Positions 26,147 through 37,600 of a DNA stretch of 64,000 nt are shown piece after piece. The DNA comes from Otis tarda. Taxonomy: Eukaryota; Chordata; Aves; Otidiformes; Otididae. A program made the position numbers and the translations under genes. The notes below the pieces were generated by a model. That model ran no database searches. It worked only from the letters and a program-made list of their open reading frames with translations, and was not told the origin of the DNA. Positions within the stretch are counted from its first letter, which is position 1. Each line of letters starts with the position of its first letter. The stretch is taken from assembly GCA_026413225.1 (NCBI GenBank), contig CM048591.1, positions 46,273,803 through 46,337,802 of the forward strand, in the 5' to 3' direction.

Positions 26147-28366
26147 CAAATTTTGATTAAACTTTATGAGAAAATTGAAATTCAATACACATTTCCTTCC
26201 AACCATGCCCACCCGTTGATAGAATCTATATTTGAAAGTTAAAGGGTTCATCATCTGACCCAAAGCTTCATCCTCTGTAAGAAAGACATCATATTGAAAA
26301 CCACACAGTTATCCTAACTCATTTTCTAGGACTCGCTTCCTTATTAGTAGCAGAGTATTTCTTAGCTATAACTCAGTACATTGGGCAAGCTATTACAGTC
26401 TTCTGTGTTTGTGCATAACATTTTTTTGCACACAAATCTGTGGGCCAGTTATGAAGAGTATGCCAAGAACCTAAAAATCTTAAAACTTGTTTAAGCCTTA
26501 GTGTTTAAGATCTTAGTGATTCTAATTCTTAGGTAATGACATCTTCAAAGTGCCTGAACTTGTGTTGATGGGCATGATGGGCAGACCTCCTGCACTAAGA
26601 ACACAAGGATCTCTGTGCCTTCCTCAGGTCAAGATGCCCATGGGATTCCCTGCCTGCCTTCATGTGGGGCTTACAGCCTACCTATTCCTACATCCAAGGG
26701 AGCAGCAGTCCCAGAACAAGTGAGATTCATAGCCGTGGCTGTCAAACAAAGACTTAAGCCCATATTTTTACTCTGCACTAATTTTTTTTTGGTAACTCAG
26801 AGTTTCACTTTGTGCAGTGCACTGGAAGAGGGTTTTCTGGCATGTGAAAGTCCTCCACAGCCCCACCAGCACCTCCAGTGAGCCCCAGTCTGTTTCCTGG
26901 CCACATGAACACCGCTGCATGACAGAGTTGCCAAAACATTAGCATTACTTTGAACCTAGCCTCTCCATGACCTTGGACTTTATCTTTTTCTCCTACTAAA
27001 TAGATTTGCCTTTGTTTGTCTTGTGTGAAACTGCGAATGTGTAGGACCTAAAACAGAGAAGCCTGAGAAGGAGGAGACAGGGCTTGTGCGACAGGTACCA
27101 CCAGCCAGTAGGACTAGGGATTGTGACTAAGGTCATTGAAAAAGTATTTGGCATTCACATGTAAATCTACAGCATAAATAAATGCTTTAGATAGGATAAG
27201 AATGTAAATCCTCACATCTCAGAGCACAAGCTAGTCATTGCCACTTCTGTCAGAGGAAACTACCTATGCAAGAAAGTCCACCCACAGCCAGGTGGGCAGT
27301 TTGCTGTGCCTTCCTCCAGAGGACTGTCACTGTCAGGCTTATCCCACTATGCCAGACACTGCACAGACCTGATCCAGAAAGGCAATTTCTTTATTTTGAT
27401 GTTGCCCCTATTTGGACATAATAAGGTCTCTGATCCTGTTTGGTAAAATCACTCTCTTGTTAAATTCAAGTAAATGTTCATTAAACTGTGTTACAGTACC
27501 GCTCTAATGTTGCCTGAATCTGCTTGTACTTAAACTTATATTTAGGCCCCTAGAGATGCTCAGCTGATAACACATTCTATTGAGACACAACATTTGTCCC
27601 CTTTTTTTTCTGCACAACAGTGTTTTAGTATTGCTGACAAGCCAAAAGCTCTAGCTCTTCAATCCTTCATTTACTTGCAGAAATTACGTGACAGCACTTC
27701 TAGCTCAGAGAGGGGAGCACCAGTTCCAGAATCCCTGGCAGTGGGCACTTCTGCCTCTGGAAATGGCTACACAGGCACCTCACGGCTGGCTCGCTCCAGG
27801 TCCAAGAAGAATATGGGTCTTGCTGAAGTTGCAAGCATAGCGTCAGAGAAGTAATAAGGCTTCAGAAATTATAATGAACCAAATTTTCAGCTGCTATAAT
27901 TTGATATCCATCTAACTACATAGCTTAAAGCGGCAGCGAATTGACTTTCACTCCTTTCTAACACTTCTGAGTTTAAATTGTGTGTAAACTGGACTGTTGT
28001 GATTGTTCTTGGGGCAAGTTCAGTCCTGATTATCCAGACACTGAAGTCTATAAACTTTTATTATTTTCTGTTTGTACTGCAACAAAGCATCAAAGCTTCA
28101 GTTAGGGACTAGAGTTTTGTTATGCTATGCACTGTGCCTACCCATGCATACACAGAGGCACACACAAAATCTGTATGTACACATATAGCACAAATTCTTA
28201 AATAATTTATTTTACAAATCGGTATCAAAAAAGTGTTTGATAAACTAAATACTCATTTATGATATACTTGCAAAAAAGTTCCTTCAACCATTTCTGGAAA
28301 AACACATCCAGACAACAAGATGCATACGAATACATCACTGCCAAATCTTACGCCTTGATGTGGATT

Positions 28367-28640
28367 ATAGAATCATAGAATCATAGAATGGTAAGGGTTG
28401 GAAGGGACCTTCAAAGGTCATCTAGTCCAACCCCCCTGCAATGAGCAGGGACATCCCCGACTAGATCAGGTTGATCAGAGCCTCATCCAGCCTGGCCTTG
28501 AACATTTCCAAGGATGGGGCTTCCACCACCTTTCTGGGCAACCTGTTCCAGTGTTCTATGACTCGCATTGTAAAAAATTTTTCCTAATGTCCAATCTAAA
28601 TCTACTTCCCACTGTTTTAAAACCATTACTCCTTGAGTAT
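28367..28640 (-). mobile_element. CR1 LINE 3' end
   Basis: The plus strand opens with ATAGAATCATAGAATCATAG, the reverse complement of the CR1 terminal repeat. It continues with the TTGGAAGGGACCTTCAAAGG, CTAGTCCAACCCCCCTGCA and CTGGGCAACCTGTTCCAGTG blocks of a CR1 3' untranslated/C-terminal region. Only the last approximately 270 bp are present, the usual 5' truncation of LINE copies. The sequence is close to that of 28857-30440, so the two belong to related subfamilies. Confidence 0.92.
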
Positions 28641-28856
28641 ATAGCCTCCTTATATAGCCCTACTATTTAGCTAGCAAAAGCAGATCTTGAAAATTACTTT
28701 ATGCAGAAAACCCTTGTCACTGGAAGAGCTCATTAAAAAAAATCATTTATTCTTATATTTGCTTCTAGTGTTTGTCACATTTGTAGTACTTATTAGTAGT
28801 CTTAAAGTCCATGAGTAAATATTTAAATATTCTTTTTTTTTCTCTTTAAAAGTAGT
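28641..28856. other. Spacer between two CR1 copies
   Basis: AT-rich sequence with no recognised feature. It ends with GTAAATATTTAAATATT (28815-28831), which recurs at 30488-30504 beyond the next CR1. Confidence 0.7.
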
Positions 28857-30440
28857 AGAATCATAGAATCATAGAATCATAGAATGGTTAGAGTTGGAAG
28901 GGACCTTCAAAGGTCATCTAGTTCAACCCCCCTGCAAGAAGCAGGGACATCCCTGACTAGATCAGGTTGCTCAGAGCCTCATCCAGTCTGGCCTTGAACA
29001 TTTCCAGGGATGGGGCATCCACCACCTCTCTGGGCAACCTGTTCCAGTGCTCTACAATTCTCATTGTAAAAAATTTTTTTCTAATATCTAATCTAAACCT
29101 ACCTCCTTCTAATTTAAACCCATTACCCCTTGTCCTATCACAACAGGCCCTACTGAACAACCTCTCCCCATTTTTCTTGTAGGCCCCCTTGAGGTACTGG
29201 AAGACCGCTATAAGGTCTCCCCGGAGCCTCCTCTTCTCCAGGCTGAACAGCCCCAACTCTCTCAGCCTGTCCTCGTAGGAGAGGTGCTCCAGCCCTCTGA
29301 TCATCTTGGTGGCCCTCCTCTGGACCCTTTCCAACTGGTCCATGTCCTTCTTGTGTTGGGGACTCCAGAACTGGACGCAGTACTCCAGGTGGGGTCTCAC
29401 CAGGGCAGAGTAGAGGGGCAGAATCACCTCCCTCGACCTGCTGGCCACGCTCCTCTTGATGCAACCCAGGATGCGGTTGGCCTTCTGGGCCGCAAGGGTG
29501 CATTGCCCCCTCATGTTGAGCCTCTCGTCTACCAGCACTCCCAAGTCTTTCTCCTCAGGGCTGCTCTCAGTCCATTCTCCGCCCAGCCTGTATTTGTGCC
29601 TGGGATTGCCACGACCCAGCTGCAGGACCTTGCACTTGGCCTAGTTGAACTTCATGAGGTTGGCATGGGCCCACCTCTCCAGCCTGTCCAGGTCCCTCTG
29701 GATGGCATCCCTCCCTTCCAGCGAGTCGACGGCACCACACAGCTTGGTGTCATCGGCGAACTTGCTGAGGGTGCACTCTATCCCACTGTCCATGTCACCA
29801 ACAAAGATGTTGAGCAAGGCCGGGCCCAACACGGACCCCTGAGGGACGCCACTCGTGACCGGTCTCCACTTGGACATTGAGCCGTTGACCACCACTCTCT
29901 GAGTGGGGCCATCCATCGAACCCATGTCTCTCTAGTTTAGAGAGAAGGATGTCGTGCGGGACAGTGTCAAATGCCTTGCACAAGTCCAGGTAGATGATAT
30001 CCGTTGCCCGTCCCTTGTCCACCGATGCTGTTACCCCGTCATAAAAGGCCACCAAATTGGTCAGGCACGATCTGCCCTTGGTGAAGCCATGTTGGCTGTC
30101 ACCAACCACCTCCTTGCTCTCCATGTGCCTTAGCATGGTTTCCAGGACAATCTGCTCCATGACCTTGCCAGGCATGGAGGTGAGGCTGACCGGCCTGTAG
30201 TTGCCCGGGTCTTCCTTATTCCCCTTTTTAAAAATGGGGGTTATTTTCCCTCTCTTCCAGTCATCGGGGACCTCACCAGACCGCCACGATTTCTCAAATA
30301 TGATGGCCAGTGGCTTCGCAACTTCATCCGTCAGTTCCCTCAGGACTGGCGGATGGATCTCATCAGGCCCCATGGACTTGTGCACCTTCAGGTTCCTTAG
30401 ATGTTCCCAAACCTGCTCTTCGAGCACCGTGGGAGATGAA
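28857..30440 (-). mobile_element. 5'-truncated CR1 LINE with reverse-transcriptase region
   Basis: About 1.58 kb of CR1 in minus orientation. It ends at 28857 in three to four units of the ATTCTATGAT-type tail and is cut at the 5' side near 30440, inside the reverse-transcriptase domain. It supplies the RT palm and thumb and the C-terminal part of ORF2 but no endonuclease or ORF1. It is the best preserved LINE in the window. The downstream coding remnant is listed separately. Confidence 0.95.
28957..30427 (-). pseudogene. CR1 ORF2 remnant: reverse transcriptase and C-terminal region
   Basis: LINE ORF2 protein primes reverse transcription of its own RNA at a nicked target. From 30427 the frame shows RT fingers and palm motifs: GNYRPVSLT, then [12 protein letters not shown], which carries the first catalytic Asp. 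A frameshift falls near 29920-29940. The shifted frame continues with [11 protein letters not shown] and the catalytic FADDTKL box (the YXDD equivalent). A TAG at 29641-29643 interrupts the frame after MKFN. Because 29641 and 28957 are in the same phase, the rest reads on as the CR1 C-terminal region ([40 protein letters not shown]) to a natural stop at 28957. There are thus two disruptions in about 490 codons. The 5' part of ORF2, including the endonuclease, is absent, so the copy is dead but fairly young. Confidence 0.92.
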
Positions 30441-33400
30441 GGTCAAAATGCTCTGGTTTATAATCATATAGGTTAAATATTTATTGGGTAAATATTTAAA
30501 TATTTCCACCCCAAGAAGAGCAATCTGGGAGCTATTTTAATCAGCTATTTCAATCAACTAGAGCATTAAACCAATCTACAAATATCCTCATAATAGATGA
30601 CACTGATATTCTCACATTAGATGTTTAGGATAACAAACTGCAAATGAAACTCTTAACAAAGTAGTTGTATTAACTATTATCAATTATGAACTTGTCTGTT
30701 ATTTTTGTCTGTCCTTCAAAGAATGAAACAGCAGTATCAATTTATTTTTAAAATAGTTGCAGTGGAAAGGGACAAAAGCAAACCTTAGCTGGGTTAAACA
30801 ATTGAAATGATCAAAGGAAATAATAAAATATTTGTCTCAAATACAATATAGAATAAACTCATTGTCAGTGAACAGCATTAATGTTTCATACAGCAGTGGT
30901 GCTTAGGTACTTACACAGTAAATGTACTTGCTACATCTAGGTATTAAAGACTTCCAAAAACCTCAGCAAGGAAGAGTTTTCATGTGAATTGAAAGAGGTT
31001 GTCTTTAATATTTGACAGCCATATTGGTATGAAAGTAAGAGGTGACATTTGGTTACCTAAATGCTAACATGTTAAAGTTATTTGAGATGCTCTAGTGCAA
31101 TCAGCCTAGTCTTTAGATTACATTACAGAAGTGTGAGGACATCTCTTGGGCCATCTTTTATTGTACAGTTCCATGTGTCTCAGACCTTTCTCAGTTGGCA
31201 ATTGAGTTCCATTCACAGGTCAGTGTAGTAAACTCATGATGGCTAACCATTTTAATTTCTGAGACTTTTTAAGACTTTTGTAGTATCATCATGTGATTAC
31301 ATAGTTTACAGCTCATTAAACAAGGACTAGTAAATAAATAAAAAGAATATACAGTTACACAGATAAATCCTGTCAGCTGTGATCTGTCAAGTTGAACAGG
31401 GCTGGTGTAGTTTGTCTGTATTTTATATCATGGCTGGAGTTTCCTTATACAAAGAGATGATAGATGGTTTGAAGTACTTTAACATCCCAGGGACTAAACT
31501 CGTTCAGCTGTTCTTCCACTAGGCCTCTTCTGCCTTTGAGGATTTCAAAGAAGAACCTGTGATACATTTAAATCAAGAGGTGACGAATCTTTTGCTTAGA
31601 TATCTCCCGGGAAGATTTGTGGAGACAATAAAAATGAAGGAAACTGCAATATTATAGGATGTGGAAGCTGTTAACAGAACTGACTGCCGAAGGCCAGAGA
31701 AACACATTCAAACTCAATTTTTAACCACAGAGAAATTATTGTAGCTGTTAGGATGAGGAGAAATCACCCACTGACAGCACTGTAATTTCTCTTTAATGGT
31801 CAAATGTTTCTTTGAAAATTCAGTGAACTGTGAATTAAATATATGTCAGTTTTTCTGTTGAGAAGCATTTAGTCAATTACACATCAGTGTTAAATTCTAG
31901 TGCAGACATAAGGCTTTCTAGAATGACATAACTTTATGAAATAAGTTTTCAAATGCTCATGCTAACAAATTCTAAGGCCATGTGAGAATCAGAGGAGTTG
32001 TCACTCTGTGTTAAACTGCTATTTGCTTTATTATCTATTCCTATAAAAGAAACTATGCAGCACACTATCCGCTTAGTGCCAAGAAATCTGGGTATACGAT
32101 ATGGACAGCAGTCTTATCTCCTTGATGTCCATTGGCTTCAGCTGGCTATATTCACATGTAGGGGGCAGGAAGAAAGAAGAAAAAGAGGAATGAAAAAAAA
32201 AGAGATTGAGCATGAGATCATTCTGTTTGCCTTTTTATCCTCTATATGTGTCCTCAATATGATCCCTAACATTGCACACTATCTGGGAGGCAAGTAATAT
32301 AAGGTTGTTTTTCTATTTCATATCAATGATTAAAAGGCACGTAACAATGTATAGAATCCATTGCTGAGCAGTAATGGTGTGGGACTAGTAACTGTGATAA
32401 GATTATAATATTGTATTTTTTAAAATATGTCTATAATGATCTACCTTTCAAGGAAATTATTAAAAGCTTTCTTTTTACACTCATTTTCTGCAGTAAAATT
32501 GTTACTGAGGTTCAGATCTCAGTTTCAAAGAACAGACATGAGAGTTGAAAAGAGAGTTCTAAGCTATATTATTTCCTACTGCCTGTAGAACTCATTGGCA
32601 TGTCTGCTCATGCACAGCTTATACAGACATATTTTCAGACACATGCAGTGTATTCTGCAGTGAAGCTTACTTAGAGTCTTCAGGGTTTTTTTTTTTTTTT
32701 TGTCCCTTTGCAGACTTTATTTTTCTGCTATTATACTTGAGAGAGGAGGTTTTGGATATCATGTCAAATTGGGAAGAAAAAAAAGATATACTTTGAGCAG
32801 TCAGGCTAGTTAAAGGAGGGGTAATTTAGGAGTTCTGATTAGTGACTCATGAAAACCATTACTTCTGACAGCATTGAAAAGAAAATCTGGCACAAAGTCA
32901 CTAGATTTGAGAGACCTAAGTCACAATGTAGCTGATGGGAGGAAGCATGATCCTGATGCACCTTTCCTTCCTCCCTAATCTTTGTTCTCATCTCTAAATT
33001 ACAAGAACAGTCAGCAGTGATAGCACATCAGGCAAGGAAGCAACAACCACATTTCTGTATTCTCTTACGACACTGCTGTCCTGGCTCCAGTAGCTGATGG
33101 TCAGAGCTATGGGTCAAATGGGACCCCCTTGACTTCTGGATCCTTCTTTTCAGTTTAGTACTACCTCAGGATTAGATCCTTACTTATGAGTAGACTAACA
33201 AATCAACAATTAAAAGAATTACTCATATGTGACTGAAAGGAGATACTATTAAGGAAAGAAATCCCCATTATCTGTGTTTCTTAAGATTCCAGAGATACAT
33301 TTTGAATTTTCTAGCGACATACTATATAATTCAGATCCAAAAGCAGATGAGAATAGGTAAGACTTCTGCATTTGCCTCTTAGGCTTGAGCTATAAGAAAA

Positions 33401-34532
33401 GGGCTATTTTTGAAACTTAGATCCTCACATTTAAGACAGTTCTGGAAAAAATTGTAAGTAGTGTGCTCATACTGTATATGTATTTAGATCTATGCTTAAG
33501 ACAAGCGAGGTCCTCAAAAGCTTTGCCTTTCCCTTATTTTCTGGATAGTAGATAGTAATAAGGGCTTGACAGATGTTTATATGTAATTTTAGATCACTAC
33601 CAAGTAAATCACAGGATTATTATTTTTTTTTCAAAGGTTTAAGTATAGACATGACCTTTCAGTCAGTGAAACATTTTCATATCATTGTATGTAAAGTTCT
33701 TAACAAGAAGCTGTTCAGTATTTGAATATGCTATACTGCACCACATTGCACAAGTTACTTTTTTAAACAGCTGTCAGTGTTACTGATACAGGTATAGATT
33801 TTTAGAATTAGATGTCAGAGGCATAAAGCAGGAGCAAACTGATAATTAGCAAATCTGCAGGAATGATGAAATATGGAATTAACCTAGAAGAAAAATAGAT
33901 TAGGAGAAACTGTAAAACCTTGTCAAGAATATTCTTTTTTTGTATACCTGCAGAGACAAAGTTTTGAATTATAGATTCAAAGAACATTTATATTTAGCAT
34001 TGCATTTGCAACTTATTGAGATTGAAATTTGAATCTAGACAGAGATGAACAATGAATGTTTTTTTAAAAACTGATCAGGTTAACCTGAAAGATAACCTCT
34101 TTTGTAACCAGGTATCTTAGCTGGGCCTGATTCTTTTTCATCTATTATAAAGGTAATGAAAGGTTGATCAGATGTTAGACTAGTATTCTTTTAAACAACT
34201 TGAATATTTTTGCAAATGTCTGAGACCGTAGTTTATATTTTTCAAAATAGATCATATGCTAGCTCTTTGCACAAAGGAAATGAAAAGGATTCAAACACAT
34301 TTCCATTTTTTTTCAGCATTTTGTAGAAGCTACTGAATAATATGTCTGATTTAAGCAAATAGTCTAGTCAATCCCAGGAGACAAGACCTTGAAAGTCTGG
34401 ATGGCATTTACATGCAGGGCTGCAGAAATCCATTTGACTCCACATATTTTCCTGAAGTATGAAATATTACTTTTGATTTCATAATGATAACAGGAATAAT
34501 TGCTTTGTGCTTTAAGCAAAATAATGTAATAA

Positions 34533-34622
34533 TATCTACTACAATATGTACTATATTACAGTGTAATATATTATATTTACAATATAACATCATACTATCT
34601 ACTGCATAATATGTAGTAGATA
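34533..34622. repeat. AT-rich nested inverted repeats
   Basis: TATCTACTAC (34533-34542) pairs perfectly with GTAGTAGATA (34613-34622). Between them lies TGTAATATATTATATTTACA (about 34562-34581), itself a near-palindrome. ATCTACTGCATAATATGTAG at about 34597 onward can also fold on the same right arm. The region is over 75 percent A+T and could extrude as a cruciform. Confidence 0.8.
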
Positions 34623-37600
34623 ATACAATATTTTACTATAAATATGTAGTATTATGTTGCATTCTGACAACTGTTGTCAAGTATCTGAGGAAGGTTAAGG
34701 AAGAAAGAACAACTAAGTCTAGTAATGCTGATTGCACCAGCTACCTTGGATTAGTTCCTGTTGCTCAGAGCTGGTTTTGTCCTATGTATCCCAATTTATT
34801 TGCAAGATATTTGAAGAAACTAACCTTGGTCACTGATAGGCTCTTCCTAGTGTACCCCAGATAACATCTCACCTTTGGGAATTGAACAGGAAACATTTAC
34901 TTATGGGAGGGATTGGGTGCCCAGGTGCGTCTTGTTCTTATTCCTATTAAGTTTTACTTACCCCCCTCAAACTTGCATTATCTTCTCCATTTTGTTTGTT
35001 TATCTCCTGCCTCCCTGAGTGCACCATACAGATGGTTTTGGAAAGATGCAGTAAATAATAAATAAAAATATATTATTTGCAGCTCATATTTAAGTTGCTA
35101 AATCCTCACTGGGAAGAAGGAAAATTGATTTATCTTTGACTATGAACTCTCACTTAATATTTCGTAGTATATCCTTTTCCAAGTCAGAAAGAAGTAACAA
35201 AATACATCCTCTATAGAGGGTGTTTTATGTGTTTTCAGATTCTCAGCTGCAAAATAAGTAGAAGGACTTTTAAATGAATTTTCTAAGGTGACTCCAAGTC
35301 CTTGTTTTAAATGATTTCCGGATATTTTTTCTTTCTTTTTTTTTTTTTTGTACCAAAGACTGAGATGAGCCTGGTAATGTTTCTGCAGTATAGAGACAAG
35401 GAGTAGGGACATTGCTGCTGGCAAGTGTCATTTGTTTACTATTAAGGTTAGCTGAGAAAGAGATTTTCAGTATTAGTATCTCTCCTTAAGGTACAAAGTA
35501 TCATAATCTTTTTTCCTTCTGATCCATGACAGCACAGCAGTCTTTTTTTTTTTTTTCACTTGCTGCCTGGGAGTTTGTAAAATATGCACCACATAACTGG
35601 AAATAAGACAGTATCTGCTTAATTTTTACCAAATTACTTACATATTTGCAACTACCATTGTATGTTGTTCATAATGGGAACTGTGACTCAGCATTAATAT
35701 ACAGTATCACCAACACGCCCATCTGTTTTGTCGTTGGTTTTGGTTTTTTTTTTCCTTAGTAACTAGAAAGTACAGAGATAGGGACACATTACTAACTTGC
35801 AAATACACCTCCTCAGGTGCTTGCATTCTCTACCTGTTCTCTGTCACAAGTTTTATTCTGAAGCTCATTAGCCTTGGTCTCAGTGTAGGGTTTTTTTTTT
35901 ATTTGTGGCATTATATGATCAGTTTATTCTTACTTGGCTGAAATCTGAGTCATTCTCTCCAAAATTCACCTCAGCAATGAAGTTTGCAAGTCCTGTTTTA
36001 TTTTTTTTAAACATTATATTTCAACATAATGAAGGACAAGCTTTCAAAGTCCCTCAGATTTTTTGACAGAACAAAAGAAAATTAGCAGAAAAGGAAATTT
36101 TTAGAGACATCTATGCTGCATGTAAGATTAAAAGACAAACTTCCACTAGGAAGCAGCAGTGTTTGAAAGTCTAAGCTTTATTTTTAGATTATTTTTTCCT
36201 TCCTGCAGGCAGCCCTGTGACCTCTGTTCTTGCTTCCAAGGTCTGCTCTGGGGCAGTGAGCAACACTTCTGATAACAGGAAAGAGGTTCTGACTGCAAGC
36301 GAGGCAGTCAGCTGAACTGCTACCTTGATCATCTCCCTCTTGCCTTGTACCATGACATGCTTCTTTGGCTTTTGCTCCTGTATATTTGAAAACTGGGAAA
36401 CAGTACAGAGAAAAACACATTTTTGGTGCTGGTTTTTGGGAGAATACTTGTAGCATATGCTGCACTGCTAAAAACAGAATCTCTACAAGGTGTGCTGCCA
36501 TAGCTTTACCATGTGTAAAGCTACACATACTACAATACTACAATAAGCCAATATTAAATTGAAAGTGAGTATTATAGTCATGTCACAACAACATTTTTGT
36601 TTATGTGTTTATGTACTACAATGACTTTTTGGTACTACTTCACAAAACAATCACTTTCTGGTTTTACATATTGGCTTTTTCTAAGCTAACCTCACAGAGT
36701 GTTTTGCACAGTTTCATTATATATAAGAAATAGTGAATCTTGATGGTATTAAGAAACTTGAAATTCCATTAGAACTCACACTGAGTGCTGCAGGGAAGGA
36801 ATGCATTTTTCAAAATAAAACTCTATATTTTGAAGGATGTGAGGCAAGCATAGATTTATTTTTTTTTTAGTGATAGAAAGTTACAAAATTATCATCCCTG
36901 TTCTAACTACAAAATGTTTTTAAGTGAGGAAACAGAAAATATTTTGCCTTTGATGTAGAGAAAGTGAGGCAAAATAAAAGCTTAGCAGGGGCAAGAAAAC
37001 AAGACCCCATAGGACTCAAACTTGTTGACATAATATATATTTATAATATATATAAAATTTATATGACTTTTTATTGCTGAGGTCTTGAAGAAGCTTTGAC
37101 AATTAAATCCTAAAGAGACAGTTTTATCTGTTGTGTCATTTGCAAGTTTTTCTTGAAGTTGTGAACTTTTAACCTTCTTTAGATAGACCCGGGAGGCTGT
37201 TAAATATTTATTCCACTCTCTGCCTCTGATCTTAGTACTGCTGGTTCTTACAATCTCTTACACTAACTTTTCCTTAAAAATCCTCAAAATCAATTATTAG
37301 CCTGTCTCTGCTCCACACTGAATCAGTTCTGATACAGGAACTAAGAAATTACTTTCATAATTTCTGGTGGTGCATGGATTATCCTGTGCATGTGTTACAG
37401 CTGTAATGTGGGGAAGGACAATACCCGTCTCCAATGGGTCCGATGAAGAATGACAGTTGCCATCTGTCATTCTGACCACCTCTTCTTTCCATCCCATCAT
37501 ATCAGTCACCTGCTGCCACAGGAGTCTTATTTTCTTCAAGTAAGTGAGTACAGGCACTAAGAAAGGCCTCAGATCCTGGGAAAGAGGTTCTTCCAGTCTT

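Larger units (their letters stand above)
20262..28366. other. AT-rich intergenic DNA, no gene seen
   Basis: No coding exon or large repeat is recognised. Small structures are present: a 21-bp tandem pair at 21648-21689, a hairpin at 25228-25252 and a 46-bp tandem pair at 26055-26146. Around 26600-27400 base composition is somewhat more GC-rich, with short open frames (26615-26881, 27594-27854) that carry no recognisable domain. A diverged exon or retrocopy there cannot be ruled out. Confidence 0.6.

Noticed and set aside
27594..27854. 86-codon plus-strand frame with a Ser/Arg-rich end
   Set aside because: No family resemblance, promoter or splice evidence. Treated as chance.
29284..29880. 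198-codon open frame on the plus strand
   Set aside because: It is the antisense of the CR1 reverse-transcriptase region and has no motif of its own.
36184..36528. 114-codon open frame on the minus strand
   Set aside because: No recognised motif, no splice context and no neighbouring exon. The length is within chance for this window.
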